Part shown: positions 33,074 through 41,771 of the stretch, piece after piece
Position numbering within the stretch: the stretch's first letter is position 1
How the letters are laid out: the number at the start of each line of letters is the position of its first letter
Source: Allobosea sp.
Lineage (GTDB): Bacteria; Pseudomonadota; Alphaproteobacteria; Rhizobiales; Beijerinckiaceae
Assembly (NCBI GenBank): GCA_024231975.1
Contig: JAAEQB010000090.1
Span: 29,069-93,068 of the forward strand
Length of the DNA stretch: 64,000 nt
Reading direction: 5' to 3'
The notes under the pieces: model-generated
The model's input: the letters and a program-made list of their open reading frames with translations, nothing else
Told to the model about the DNA's origin: nothing
The model's database searches: none
Program-made: the position numbers and the translations under genes

Positions 33074-33386
33074 TGGCAGACCTTGAGGTTTGCCAGCCCT
33101 CAAAGGTCTGCCACGCCAAGCCACTGAAATCGTTGGCGATGGCAAACCTGCCAAACCTGTCAGACCTTTTTGAGGGGTCCGCGCGCATGCGCGGCGTGTG
33201 TGAAAGCGGCAGCGCAACCGGGGCGTAAAAATCGCTCCCTTCCCGCTCTCGCGGGCCAAGAACGGGGCGGGCGAGGGCCGATTTAGGTTTGTCAGGTCTG
33301 GCAGGTTTGCCAAGTCCAGCATTTTCAAGGGCTTGGCGTGGCAAACCTTCCCTCTTCTCTTCTTCAAAGGTTTGACAGGTTTGCCA
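33074..33386. repeat. Iteron-rich nested inverted repeat, candidate phage replication origin
   Basis: About a dozen copies of a 9-10 bp unit AGGTYTGNCA. Forward copies start at 33086, 33104, 33285, 33294, 33303, 33368 and 33377; reverse copies lie at 33074-33084, 33140-33150, 33151-33159, 33158-33168 and 33339-33349. Some are in 9-bp tandem. They are arranged as a large imperfect palindrome centred near 33226: 33140-33167 mirrors 33285-33312 (25 of 28 bases) and 33105-33122 mirrors 33330-33347 (17 of 18). A short palindrome GCGCGCATGCGCG (33181-33193) lies inside. Location right after the primase-helicase gene suggests an origin. Confidence 0.72.
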
Positions 33387-33400
33387 ATGGGAGCGGCGGA

Positions 33401-34192
33401 ATGAAAAAGCGGGCGATCGGGGTCGAGGCGTTCCTGTCCTGGGCCTATGTCGAGGAACTGCCGAAGGCCGGGCGTGATCCCGTCGTGATCGCCATGGGTG
33501 GCGGTGGTGGTGGCGGCATGGCTGGCGGCTGGGATGCCGTGTCACAACAGGGCCAGCTGATGGCGGAGATGGTCAGCGACGGCCGGCCTAACCGCTATGG
33601 GGTGCTGCCGGTCGCGATCGATTGCGGTCCGCCGCATCCCGACGCGCTAGCGGCCCATAAGGCGGTTTCGGCACTGGACGGCTGGGAGGTCGGATTTCCC
33701 GAGGACTGGGACCCGCTAGGCGACATGAACCTGCACGTCTCGGCACATCGCGAATGCGTGGCCCGAGCGCGCCAGCGTATCCTGACAATCGACAGGGCAG
33801 GGCGCGAGCGCTTCCGCCAGCGCCCGGCCGAACTGGTCCGCCACCATGCGATCATGAAGAGCGCGCCGGCCTGGCAGGCGAAGGCGCCCGTGATGAGCTT
33901 CGTCCTCGGCGCGAACGGCAAGCCGGCATGGTTCCGCAAGGTGGCGATGCAGGAGGGCGCGACCTGCTTCGAGCGGGAGGTTGACGGCTTCAATCCGAAA
34001 GCGCGGCGGCCCTATCCCGACGCCTACAAGAAGACCCTGCTGGAGCCTGACCCGATGTTCGCCGCCGTCGACCGCGCCGAATACGAGATCTGGCATGCGG
34101 CGCTCGGCGAGGTCTGCCGCACGCTGGCGGGGGCGGGGCTGGCGGCTCATGAGGTGACCGCGAGTGAGCGACCAGCGCGACCGTGGGAATGA
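33401..34192 (+). CDS. Hypothetical protein (263 aa), last gene of the early right operon
   Basis: Not recognised. MKKRAIGVEAFLSWAYVEEL at the start, a glycine run (GGGGGGG at about 33-39), then segments such as RHHAIMKSAPAWQAKAP and AWFRKVAMQEGATCFEREVDG and NPKARRPYPDAYKKTLLEPDP. It resembles proteins often found before the terminase in rhizobial prophages, without known role. GGGAGCGG lies a few bases before ATG 33401. A terminator follows after 78 bp. Confidence 0.72.
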   Translation: MKKRAIGVEAFLSWAYVEELPKAGRDPVVIAMGGGGGGGMAGGWDAVSQQGQLMAEMVSDGRPNRYGVLPVAIDCGPPHPDALAAHKAVSALDGWEVGFPEDWDPLGDMNLHVSAHRECVARARQRILTIDRAGRERFRQRPAELVRHHAIMKSAPAWQAKAPVMSFVLGANGKPAWFRKVAMQEGATCFEREVDGFNPKARRPYPDAYKKTLLEPDPMFAAVDRAEYEIWHAALGEVCRTLAGAGLAAHEVTASERPARPWE

Positions 34193-34270
34193 GGGGTATC
34201 GCTTGCTGGCGCCCCCTTGCGCTGCGACTGGCGCTTGACGTAACACAGACACGGTTCATCAGATCACGAA

Positions 34271-34301
34271 ACGCCGCCCGGCTCGCCGAGGCGGCGTTTT
34301 T
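34271..34301 (+). terminator. Rho-independent terminator ending the early right operon
   Basis: A perfect 8-bp stem ACGCCGCC (34271-34278) / GGCGGCGT (34290-34297) with an 11-nt loop, followed by TTTT. It separates the early operon from the late genes; a late antiterminator or a new promoter would be needed for the genes beyond. Confidence 0.82.
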
Positions 34302-34315
34302 CATGGGAGGCGCGC

Positions 34316-34984
34316 TTGATCGCTCCGGTTCGGCTTCGGCTTGACGGGAAGGCCTACAGCGCCATCGGCAACCTCTACGCCGCCGCTGGCCACCGCGCGC
34401 CCGTCGCCGTCCGCCGTGCCGTTCGGCGCAAGGGTGAGAAGGCCCGGGGCATCATGGCCAAGGTTGTCCGCGATCTGCTGAAGATCAGGCTGCGCGACAT
34501 CCGCGCCCATGTGAAGGGCAAGATGGTGGCGACGAACAGCTATGCCGTGATCGCCCGTGGCAAGATTCCGCTGGAGCGCTTTCGGACGCAGCAGACGAGC
34601 GGCGGCGTGCAGGTTCGCGACATCGATCAGAACTGGATCGAGGGCAGGGCCAAACTGGCGACGGCGTTCCAGGGCAAGACCGGGAAGCCATCGAACCAGC
34701 CCGGCAATGCGGGCAAGCGCCGGGGCTCGCTGGGCGGCCGCATCGTCTACGGCGTTGGCAAGCGCAGGCGGCAGGGCTTCCGTTCGGTCGGAGGCGTGAT
34801 GGTGCCGTCCGCCTTCGTCGATCAGAAGGCGCAGGCCGAGTTCAACAAGGTGGCGGCCGAGCTGCCGGCTGAGCTGATGCACCAGCTCTGGGTCGTGACC
34901 GAGGGTCTCGACATCAAGGCGAACCGCGCGCGCTTCGCGCGGCTGTCGCTCGGCAGGCGCGGGTCGGATGACCACGGCGGCTGA
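34316..34984 (+). CDS. Lambda gpZ-like minor tail protein, probable
   Basis: A 222-aa basic protein. The pattern of a helical N-terminus with VAVRRAVRRKGEKARGIMAK, a middle VIARGKIPLERFRTQQTSGG and a late SVGGVMVPSAFVDQ recalls lambda gpZ / tail completion proteins. The match is by pattern and not certain. Start is a TTG at 34316 with GGGAGG five bases upstream. Its position just before the terminase genes and not among tail genes is odd. Confidence 0.55.
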   Translation: MIAPVRLRLDGKAYSAIGNLYAAAGHRAPVAVRRAVRRKGEKARGIMAKVVRDLLKIRLRDIRAHVKGKMVATNSYAVIARGKIPLERFRTQQTSGGVQVRDIDQNWIEGRAKLATAFQGKTGKPSNQPGNAGKRRGSLGGRIVYGVGKRRRQGFRSVGGVMVPSAFVDQKAQAEFNKVAAELPAELMHQLWVVTEGLDIKANRARFARLSLGRRGSDDHGG

Positions 34985-35057
34985 CCGGCGCCGCGGCTCC
35001 CGCCGCGTTTGTGTTTCACGGAAAGTGTTTCACGGGTCCTTCCGGGCCTCCCCGTGC

Positions 35058-35081
35058 CCCGCGGGTAAGAGTGCCCGCGGG
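35058..35081. repeat. Perfect hairpin before the terminase genes
   Basis: CCCGCGGG (35058-35065) and CCCGCGGG (35074-35081), self-complementary arms with an 8-nt loop. Just upstream GTGTTTCACGG occurs twice (35011-35021 and 35025-35035). The block lies at the front of the terminase small-subunit gene, where a cos or pac site would be expected, so it is a candidate packaging element. There is no T run, so it is not a standard terminator. Confidence 0.4.
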
Positions 35082-35131
35082 ATTTCGCTAGTTGCCGGGG
35101 CGCGTGAACCGATGCACGGATCGTCACGGGT

Positions 35132-35701
35132 TTGAGCACGGGTGCACGCTTCGCGTCGCTGTCGAAAGCGGCGGAAATCGTCGCGGCTGCCGAGGGCCAG
35201 AAGGTCGACCGCTCGACCCTGTCGCGCTACGTCATGCGCTATGCTTCGGAGCTGAACCCGAAGCGCGAGGGCCGCGAGACACTGATCGATGTCGATGCCC
35301 TGCTCGAGCATCGCCGGATCAACATCCGCGTCGAGCGGGCGAGCGCCGCCCCCTACACCAAGGCGGTAGCGGCGGCTGGCCATAAGGAGCGTCGCAACGA
35401 GGTGCAGCTCCGGCTCGACGAGATCGAGCTTGAGCGCGAGGAAGAGAAGCGCGCCCTGGAGCGCGGCCAGGTCGTGCCGGTCAGCGACGTGATAGCCGCC
35501 GCCGAGGCCGCCATTGCCGCCTTCTCCGCCGCGCTCGACAAGGGCGAGAGCGATGCGGTTGACGACATCGCCCGGCGCACCAGGTCGGAAGCCCGTTACA
35601 TCCGCCCCGGCCTGCGCGAGTTGAAGCGCAGCACGCTGGCGGCGTTCCGCAAGTCACTCGAGGACGTCCTGCCGCCGGAGGTCGGCCCGTCCGCCACATG
35701 A
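35132..35701 (+). CDS. Terminase small subunit (Nu1-like), probable
   Basis: A 189-aa protein before the large terminase. The N-terminal part (LSKAAEIVAAAEGQKVDRST, then LSRYVMRYASELNP) is a winged-helix-like DNA-binding region, a coiled-coil segment follows (RNEVQLRLDEIELEREEEKR), and the C-terminus is helical. It should recognise the packaging site and recruit the GpA-type large subunit. The start is a TTG at 35132 with weak upstream signals; no in-frame ATG gives the HTH. It ends six bases before the large-subunit gene. Confidence 0.75.
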   Translation: MSTGARFASLSKAAEIVAAAEGQKVDRSTLSRYVMRYASELNPKREGRETLIDVDALLEHRRINIRVERASAAPYTKAVAAAGHKERRNEVQLRLDEIELEREEEKRALERGQVVPVSDVIAAAEAAIAAFSAALDKGESDAVDDIARRTRSEARYIRPGLRELKRSTLAAFRKSLEDVLPPEVGPSAT

Positions 35702-35707
35702 GGTCCG

Positions 35708-37798
35708 ATGCTGGCTGAAGCCGTTGCGACGCGCGCCGGCCGCCTGCTCTTGACCGCGCTCTTCCGCAAGGCGGAGCCGGTCGAGGAGCTGACGGTCTCT
35801 CAGCACGCGGATCGCTTTCGCAAGGTCTCGCCGGAATCCGGCTCGCCCTGGCCGGGCGACTGGCGCACCGACCGGATGCCGCATGTCCGCGAGCCGCAGG
35901 ACTGCCTGCATCCGGATCATCCTGCTCGCCAGGTCACGCTGAAATGGGCGGCGCAGACGGCGAAGACCGAAGTTGGCGTCAACTGGTTCACCTTCATCGT
36001 CGACCGCGCGCCCGGCCCGATGCTGACCATGCTTCCGTCTCAGGACGAAGCGATCAAGTACAACCGGGTCAAGCTGCAGCCGACGATCGACGCCAGCCCG
36101 CAGATCCGGTTGCGGGTCAAGAAAGAGAACCAGCGCGACGAGGCGGCGTCGACCGCGGCCTTCAAGCGCTTCGCCGGCGGGTTCAACCAGATCGTCACGG
36201 CCTCTTCCTCGAAGGGCCTGCAGATGATCTCGGTCAAGTACCTGGTCGCCGAAGAGGTGACTGGGTACCCCTATGATACGGATGGCCGCGGCGATCCGCT
36301 GGAGCAGGGCAAGGCTCGCCAGAAGGCCTATACGCAGAACAAGAAAAGCCTAGTTTCCGGCACGCCTGGCCACAAGGCGACCTGCCGGATCACGGCGGCC
36401 TATGAGGAGGGCGACCGGCGCCGGCGCTATGTGCCGTGCCCACATTGCGAGACTTTTCAGGTCCTGACCGAGGAGGCGCTGCAGCCGCCCTCGGAATCGA
36501 CCGCCTTCCTGGCATCCTTCGCCTGCCTGTCCTGCGGCGGCCTGATTGAGGAGTGCCACAAGGAAGAGATGCTCGCCCGCGGCGAATGGATATCGACCCG
36601 GCCGATCCCGTCGGAGGATGATCCAGAAGCGGAGCCTGTCGCGGTACCGGACTTCATCGCGCCTGCGCGGATGGACCGCTATCGCTGCGTTCCGAAGGAG
36701 GGACGCTGCCGCGAGTTCGAACCGAGCTATGAGCTCTGGACCGCCTATTCTCCGGCGGAAACCTGGCAGTCGATCTGGGAGGGTTGGGAAAAGGCTAAGG
36801 CCTCGCCGGTCCTGCTCAAGGTCTTCACGCAGCAGACGCTGGGTCGCGCCTGGGAAGACGGCGCCGGCGAGGTCGAGCACGAGAAGCTGCACGCCGCTCG
36901 CGAAGAGATCCGGGCCCGCATCGGAACGCCTGACCACCCGCTGGCCACCGGCATGATCGACCTGCAGGGCGATCGTCTCGTCTGGGGCGCCTGGACCTAC
37001 GGGCCACAGGCGCAGGGTGTTTTGCTCGACCGCGGCATCATTCCGTTCGCGCCGGAGACGGTCGAGGCCCTCGCCGGCATTGACGAACTGCTCGCCAGGA
37101 CCTGGCCGGCGAACACGGGCGGTATCCTCGAGATTGCTCGCTGGGGCATCGACGGATCGAACTGGTCGAACTGGGTGCGGACGATCGCGGCTGGCCGCGG
37201 GCACAAGCTCTGGGTGCTGGAGGGTGCGGAGAAGAAGACCGCGCCGATCGTTGGCACGCCAAAGCGCCTGCCGATCAAGGACAAGTATGGGCGGGTCCTG
37301 TCGAAGGCGATCGTCTATCCGACCGGCGTCTTCGACCTGAAGCACACGGTCTATCGTGGCCTGCGCCAGTTCGTGGCCGGCCCGATGGAGGGCGGTGCCT
37401 GGCTCCCCGGCACGCTGCGGCTGCCGAAGGAGATCGTGGACGAGGCTTATTGCCGCGAACTCACCGCCGAGGTCTGCATCGACCCGGCGCAGGAAGCCAA
37501 GGGCAATGCCCGCCGCAAGCTGCATGAGAAGCCGGGCGATCACCGGATCTGGGTGAAGCGGGCCGGCTGGGCCAACGAGGCGCTCGACATCGCCGTCGGT
37601 TGCCGCGCGCTCGCCTGGTCGCTCGGCGTCGACACCATGGGCCCGCAGCAATGGGCGAAATGGCGCGAACGCCTCGCTCCGCCGGAAGGCGTCGCCGATC
37701 TCTTCGACGGGGTTCCGCCGCCGGCTTCGGCCGCGCCGGCGAAGCCTCAGAACGACATGTTCGCGCGGCTCGCCGCGCTCAACAACGCACAGGACTGA
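35708..37798 (+). CDS. Terminase large subunit, GpA family
   Basis: A 696-aa packaging motor and nuclease. The ATPase has the Walker-A-like AAQTAKTE (81-88, where family members have Q-T/S-x-K-T) and a Walker B segment at KYLVAEEVTGY. A zinc-binding insert has CPHC and CLSCGG (about residues 241-280). The nuclease half has GMIDLQGDRLVWGAWTYG, a typical metal-binding Asp start. GpA-type terminases usually cut cos sites, as in lambda. Confidence 0.93.
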   Translation: MLAEAVATRAGRLLLTALFRKAEPVEELTVSQHADRFRKVSPESGSPWPGDWRTDRMPHVREPQDCLHPDHPARQVTLKWAAQTAKTEVGVNWFTFIVDRAPGPMLTMLPSQDEAIKYNRVKLQPTIDASPQIRLRVKKENQRDEAASTAAFKRFAGGFNQIVTASSSKGLQMISVKYLVAEEVTGYPYDTDGRGDPLEQGKARQKAYTQNKKSLVSGTPGHKATCRITAAYEEGDRRRRYVPCPHCETFQVLTEEALQPPSESTAFLASFACLSCGGLIEECHKEEMLARGEWISTRPIPSEDDPEAEPVAVPDFIAPARMDRYRCVPKEGRCREFEPSYELWTAYSPAETWQSIWEGWEKAKASPVLLKVFTQQTLGRAWEDGAGEVEHEKLHAAREEIRARIGTPDHPLATGMIDLQGDRLVWGAWTYGPQAQGVLLDRGIIPFAPETVEALAGIDELLARTWPANTGGILEIARWGIDGSNWSNWVRTIAAGRGHKLWVLEGAEKKTAPIVGTPKRLPIKDKYGRVLSKAIVYPTGVFDLKHTVYRGLRQFVAGPMEGGAWLPGTLRLPKEIVDEAYCRELTAEVCIDPAQEAKGNARRKLHEKPGDHRIWVKRAGWANEALDIAVGCRALAWSLGVDTMGPQQWAKWRERLAPPEGVADLFDGVPPPASAAPAKPQNDMFARLAALNNAQD

Positions 37799-37799
37799 C

Positions 37800-38012
37800 A
37801 TGGGAACCGATGCTGAAAAGCTTGCAGAGATGGAGGCGGCCCGCGACCGCATTCTGCGCGGCGATCAGGCTACTTCGGTCATGGTCGCGCCGAACCTTCA
37901 TCGCGTTGAGTTCGCTCCCCCGAACCTGGCACGGCTGGACGATCGGATCGACGAGCTGAAGGCGAAGGAAGAAGGGCGCCCGCGCCGCGGGGCGATCGGC
38001 TTCGCCTTCTGA
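37800..38012 (+). CDS. Head-tail joining protein, gpW-like
   Basis: A 70-aa protein: a first helix (KLAEMEAARDRILRGD), a beta hairpin (SVMVAPNLHRVEFAPP) and a second helix (LARLDDRIDELKAKE) followed by a basic tail. This helix-hairpin-helix order and the position between the terminase and portal genes are as in lambda gpW, which completes the head after packaging. It starts two bases after the terminase stop and overlaps the portal ATG by one base. Confidence 0.75.
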   Translation: MGTDAEKLAEMEAARDRILRGDQATSVMVAPNLHRVEFAPPNLARLDDRIDELKAKEEGRPRRGAIGFAF

Positions 38013-39607
38013 TGCAGGTCGCTGCACTGCCCGCGCTGGTCGGGCCGGACGGACAGACGCCCCTGCGAGCCGCGGCGGCGGCCTCGGCCTATCGCGCGGC
38101 CGATATCCGCTCGCAGGACCTCGCGAACTGGCGCCCGCCGACCCTCTCCGGTGACGGTGCCGTTCTGCGCGATCGTCGTCTCGTCGCTGACCGCGCCGAG
38201 GATGCCGCGCGCAATAACCCGATCGCAGTCGCGGCGCTCACCCGTCTCGTCGACATGATCGTCGGCGCTGGCCTGCGCTTCTCGTCGAAGCCGCATGCCG
38301 ACACGCTCGGCATTACCCGCGAGCAGGCGCAGGAGCTGGGCAAGCAGATCGAGCGCGAGCTCGCGCGTCACTACAATGACCCGCGCAAGCGTTCCGACGC
38401 ACAGCGCAAGGTCTCTCAGAACGGGCTTTATCGCCTGCTGGCGCGCAGCGTCTGCAAGCTGAATGAGGCATGCGTCGTCGCGACCTGGCGCGAAGGGCAG
38501 GGCGCCTATGAGACGGCCTTCCTCGCCGTCGATCCGGAGCGCCTCAGCAATCCAGTGGGACGGCGAGACGATCAGACCCTGCGCGGCGGCGTAGCGCTCG
38601 ATCGCTATGGCGCGCCGGTCGGCTACCACATTCGCAATCGCCATCCCGGCGACGGCTTCGGCTACGCGCCGGCGAGCTGGGAGATGGTGCCGCGCGAGAT
38701 GGAACATGGCCGGCCGGTATTCATGCACATCTTCGAGCCGGAGCGCGAGGATCAGAACCGGCCGATCTCGCCTTTCGCGGCGATGATCCCGCGCTTGCGC
38801 ATGGTCGACCGCTGGTCTGATCTCGAGATCGCGGCGGCGGCCGTCAATGCCCTGCATGCCGCCTTCATCGAGTCGAACCTGCCGTTCGCCGAGGTCGCCG
38901 CGGCCATGGACCCGCAGGAGATCGTCAACGCCGGCAACAACTACAACGACCGCCGCGCTGCCTTCTATGAGGTGGCTCCGGTCAAGATCGGCGGCGTCCG
39001 CATCCCGGTTCTGCCAGTCGGCGACAAGATCTCGATGAACGGCACGCCGCGCCAGACCGCGGCGATGCGCGACTTCCACGACGTCTTCGTCGACCATATC
39101 GGCGCGGCCGCAGGCATGTCCCGCCAGCAGATCCTGCTGAACTTCGAGCGGATGAACTACTCGAATTCGCGCAGCCTGATGAACGAAACCTGGCGCGGCG
39201 TCCGTCGCAAGGTAGCTCAGTTCGTCGAGCAGGGTCCGATCCCGATGGCGCTCTGCGTGATCGAAGAGGCCCTGGACAAGGGTTACATCCGCCCGCCCAA
39301 GAATTGCCGCTTGCTCTGGGACGAGCCGGCCGCATGGCTTGCCGGACGCTGGATCGGTCCCGGCCGGGGCTATGTCGATCCGGTCAAGGAAGCGGAATCC
39401 GCCGCGCTCCGCATGGAGACGATGGTTTCGACGCTGGAGATGGAATGCGCCGAGCAGGGCCTCGATTATGAGGAGGTGCTCGACCAGATCGCCCGCGAAG
39501 AGCAGGAACTGGGGGTCCGCAAGCTTACGCGCGCCACGGTGATCCAGCGCGTCGCGGCCCGCTCTGCCCAGCAGCAGCCCGAACCTGCCGAGAGCGAGGA
39601 CGCATGA
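38012..39607 (+). CDS. Portal protein, lambda family
   Basis: A 531-aa ring-forming protein at the capsid vertex. Family landmarks include RAADIRSQDLANWRPP, DRAEDAARNNPIAVAALTRL (the entry helix), LARSVCKLNEACVVATW, and the RQQILLNFERMNYSNSRSLM segment (tunnel loop region), followed by WRGVRRKVAQF. It dovetails with the protease gene by a four-base overlap. Confidence 0.93.
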   Translation: MQVAALPALVGPDGQTPLRAAAAASAYRAADIRSQDLANWRPPTLSGDGAVLRDRRLVADRAEDAARNNPIAVAALTRLVDMIVGAGLRFSSKPHADTLGITREQAQELGKQIERELARHYNDPRKRSDAQRKVSQNGLYRLLARSVCKLNEACVVATWREGQGAYETAFLAVDPERLSNPVGRRDDQTLRGGVALDRYGAPVGYHIRNRHPGDGFGYAPASWEMVPREMEHGRPVFMHIFEPEREDQNRPISPFAAMIPRLRMVDRWSDLEIAAAAVNALHAAFIESNLPFAEVAAAMDPQEIVNAGNNYNDRRAAFYEVAPVKIGGVRIPVLPVGDKISMNGTPRQTAAMRDFHDVFVDHIGAAAGMSRQQILLNFERMNYSNSRSLMNETWRGVRRKVAQFVEQGPIPMALCVIEEALDKGYIRPPKNCRLLWDEPAAWLAGRWIGPGRGYVDPVKEAESAALRMETMVSTLEMECAEQGLDYEEVLDQIAREEQELGVRKLTRATVIQRVAARSAQQQPEPAESEDA

Positions 39608-40497
39608 GCCTGTTCCTGTCCCGCGTCGCCGCCGAGCTGCTCAACACGCCGCTCGCGATCGACGAAGCCCGCGCCCACATCATGATGCAGGCGCTCGGCC
39701 CGCGCCTTTTCGGCAGGCCGGTCACTGTCGCCGGCCAGTCCGATCTGCAGCCGCACGCGGGCCTGCTGCCGCAGCGGCTCGACGTCCGCCTGCAGCGCGA
39801 GGGCCGCAATGCCTTCCCGATGATCGACGGCGTTGCCGTCATCGAGATCGAGGGGGCGCTCGTTCACAAGGGGTCGTGGATCGGAATGGATTGCGGCGAA
39901 ACCTCCTATGAGGGGTTGCGCACGCAGATCGCCCGCGCCCGGCGCGACCATTCGGTCAAGGCCGCGGTCTTCGAGGTCGATTCCCCCGGCGGGGCTGTCT
40001 CCGGCGTCTTCGAGACGGCGGCGGACATCGCCCGGCTGTCGGCAGAGAAGCCGACCATGGCGATCCTGACCAGCTCGGCATGCTCGGCGGCCTATCTGCT
40101 GGCGAGCCAGGCGCGCCGAATCGTCATGCCCGAATTCGGCTTCGCAGGTTCCATCGGCGCCGTCGTGATGCATGTCGATTATTCGGCGATGCTGGACGAA
40201 GCCGGCGTCAAGGTCACGCTGATCTCGTCCGGTGCGCACAAGGTCGACGGCAACCCGTTCCAGCCGTTGGCGACCGATGTCGTCGACAGGATCCGCGCCG
40301 ATCTCGACCAGGTCCGCACCCGGTTTGCCGAAGTCGTCGCCGGCGGGCGCCGCAAGGCCCTGACCGCCAAGGCCGCCATGGCGACCGAGGCGCAGGTCTT
40401 CACCGGCCGCGAGGCCGTCACGCTCGGGCTTGCTGACGCCGTCGGCGATCCGCTCGAGGCCTTCGCCGCCTTCCGGGCGGAAGTCAGCCGGCTCTGA
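39604..40497 (+). CDS. Head maturation protease, S49 (ClpP/SppA-like)
   Basis: A 297-aa gpC-type prohead protease. Motifs: AVFEVDSPGGAVSGVFETA (oxyanion loop), LTSSACSAAYLLASQA with the nucleophile serine, and FGFAGSIGAVVMHVDYSAML. It digests the scaffold and trims portal or capsid proteins. In lambda the scaffold Nu3 is an internal start of the C gene; here the scaffold-like segment is a separate downstream gene. Confidence 0.9.
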   Translation: MSLFLSRVAAELLNTPLAIDEARAHIMMQALGPRLFGRPVTVAGQSDLQPHAGLLPQRLDVRLQREGRNAFPMIDGVAVIEIEGALVHKGSWIGMDCGETSYEGLRTQIARARRDHSVKAAVFEVDSPGGAVSGVFETAADIARLSAEKPTMAILTSSACSAAYLLASQARRIVMPEFGFAGSIGAVVMHVDYSAMLDEAGVKVTLISSGAHKVDGNPFQPLATDVVDRIRADLDQVRTRFAEVVAGGRRKALTAKAAMATEAQVFTGREAVTLGLADAVGDPLEAFAAFRAEVSRL

Positions 40498-40521
40498 CCG
40501 GCGCCAACCAGGAGCATAGTG

Positions 40522-41004
40522 ATGTCTCTTCTTGCAAACGCTGCCCGTGAGGTGGCGGGTTCTGCCTCGCCTGCAGCTCTCGCGGCGGCTGCCGCTGTGG
40601 CCGAGGGCGCAGCCGCCCCTGCAGTGACTCCCGCTGCTGCTGCGCCAGCGCCGGCGGCCCCGGCGCCCGCTGCACAGCAGCCGGTCGATCTGAACGCTGT
40701 GCGCAACGAAGCCCGCACTGCCGAGCGTGACCGGATCAAGGCGATCGTCACCCATCCGGAGGCGGAAGGCCGCGCCGCGATGGCGCAGCACCTCGCCTTC
40801 AGCACCGACCTCGCCGCGGACACCGCCGGCGGCCTCCTCGCCACCGCGCCGAAGGCAGAGGCGGCGCCGGTCCGCACCCTGACAGGCGCGACCGTGCCCC
40901 AGCCGAACATCGCCCCGCAGGGCGGCGGCAGCGAGCCCGGCGATGCCAAGGCCAGCCTTTCCGCCGCCGTTCAGGCCGAGATCAAGGCCAGCAGGCGCGG
41001 CTGA
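40522..41004 (+). CDS. Scaffold-like capsid assembly protein (160 aa)
   Basis: An Ala/Pro-rich first half, then RNEARTAERDRIKAIVTHPE and GRAAMAQHLAFSTDLAADT, a segment that in many prophages forms the C-terminus of S49 proteases. Taken with its position between protease and decoration protein, an Nu3-like scaffold is likely. ATG 40522 has AGGAG seven bases upstream; a GTG three bases earlier is a minor alternative. Confidence 0.72.
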   Translation: MSLLANAAREVAGSASPAALAAAAAVAEGAAAPAVTPAAAAPAPAAPAPAAQQPVDLNAVRNEARTAERDRIKAIVTHPEAEGRAAMAQHLAFSTDLAADTAGGLLATAPKAEAAPVRTLTGATVPQPNIAPQGGGSEPGDAKASLSAAVQAEIKASRRG

Positions 41005-41042
41005 AATCTGCCTTCACCCATCCCTGAATCAGGAGCCTGACC

Positions 41043-41720
41043 ATGTTCATTCCCGGCAGCACCGTCGAAAGGCAGCTGACCTTCGGCGAAGTCTTTTATC
41101 AGGAGCTCGATCCCGGCTTCTCACGCGAGACCGGCGTCATCTCGTCGGGCTCCGGCGTTTGCAGGATCGGCCTCGTCCTCGGCCAGGTCCTGCGCGGCGC
41201 GCTCGCCGCCGCGAAGACCGATGTCGCCGGCGCCGGCAAGGGCGTCATCACCCTGGCGAACCCGGCTTTCGCGCCCGGCGCCGAGGTCGGCAAGTATGCA
41301 ATCGTCTTCATCGAGCCGGCGGCCAATGCCGGTACCTTCGAGGTGCGCCATCCCGACGGCACGCTCGACGGAACCGGCAATGTCGGCGTGGCCTATGACG
41401 GCTCGGTCAAGTTCACCATCGCCGATGGCGGGACGGACTTTGTCGCTGGCGATATCGGCGCGATCACGCTCACCGCTGCGGACGGCTCGCTCGAGTACGT
41501 GCCGCATGATCCGGCCGCGGACGACGGCTCGCAATACGCCATCGCCGTCCTCGGCGAAACCGTCGATGCGACTGACGCCGACCGCAAGGCCCTGGTCGTC
41601 CGTCGCATGGCGCTGGTCCGCTCCTCGCGCCTGATCTTCAAGGCCGGCATTTCCGCGCCCGACAAGGCCGGCGCCGTGATGACGCTGGCTAGCCAGCTGA
41701 TCCTCGCCCGCGACGTCTGA
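41043..41720 (+). CDS. Head decoration protein (lambda gpD-like, long)
   Basis: A 225-aa protein. Landmarks are FGEVFYQELDPGFSRETGVI near the start (an ordered N-terminal arm), a beta-rich middle (ATGVAYDGSVKFTIADGG-like segments) and ALVVRRMALVRSSRLIF at the end. This is twice the length of lambda gpD (110 aa), as in other prophages with an inserted beta domain. It caps the trimer positions of the mature shell. Confidence 0.8.
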   Translation: MFIPGSTVERQLTFGEVFYQELDPGFSRETGVISSGSGVCRIGLVLGQVLRGALAAAKTDVAGAGKGVITLANPAFAPGAEVGKYAIVFIEPAANAGTFEVRHPDGTLDGTGNVGVAYDGSVKFTIADGGTDFVAGDIGAITLTAADGSLEYVPHDPAADDGSQYAIAVLGETVDATDADRKALVVRRMALVRSSRLIFKAGISAPDKAGAVMTLASQLILARDV

Positions 41721-41738
41721 TCCGTCTCTTCCCGCAAC

Positions 41739-41754
41739 GCCCGCAGTTGCGGGC
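41739..41754 (+). other. Short perfect hairpin between decoration and capsid genes
   Basis: GCCCGCA / TGCGGGC separated by two bases (41739-41754). With no T run it is not a clear terminator; it may be an mRNA-stability or processing element that favours the capsid message. Confidence 0.35.
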
Positions 41755-41771
41755 TCTTCAGGACGCCCGCC

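Noticed and set aside
33074..33386. Possible CRISPR array
   Set aside because: The repeat unit is only 9-10 bp, occurs in both orientations, and spacing is irregular or zero. No cas genes are nearby.
31737..33545. 602-aa minus-strand open frame across the primase end and the iteron region
   Set aside because: Antisense of the primase gene plus translation of the repeats. The repeated words give an artificial peptide repeat.
35058..35081. Rho-independent terminator
   Set aside because: A perfect stem is present but is followed by atttcgc, without a T run.
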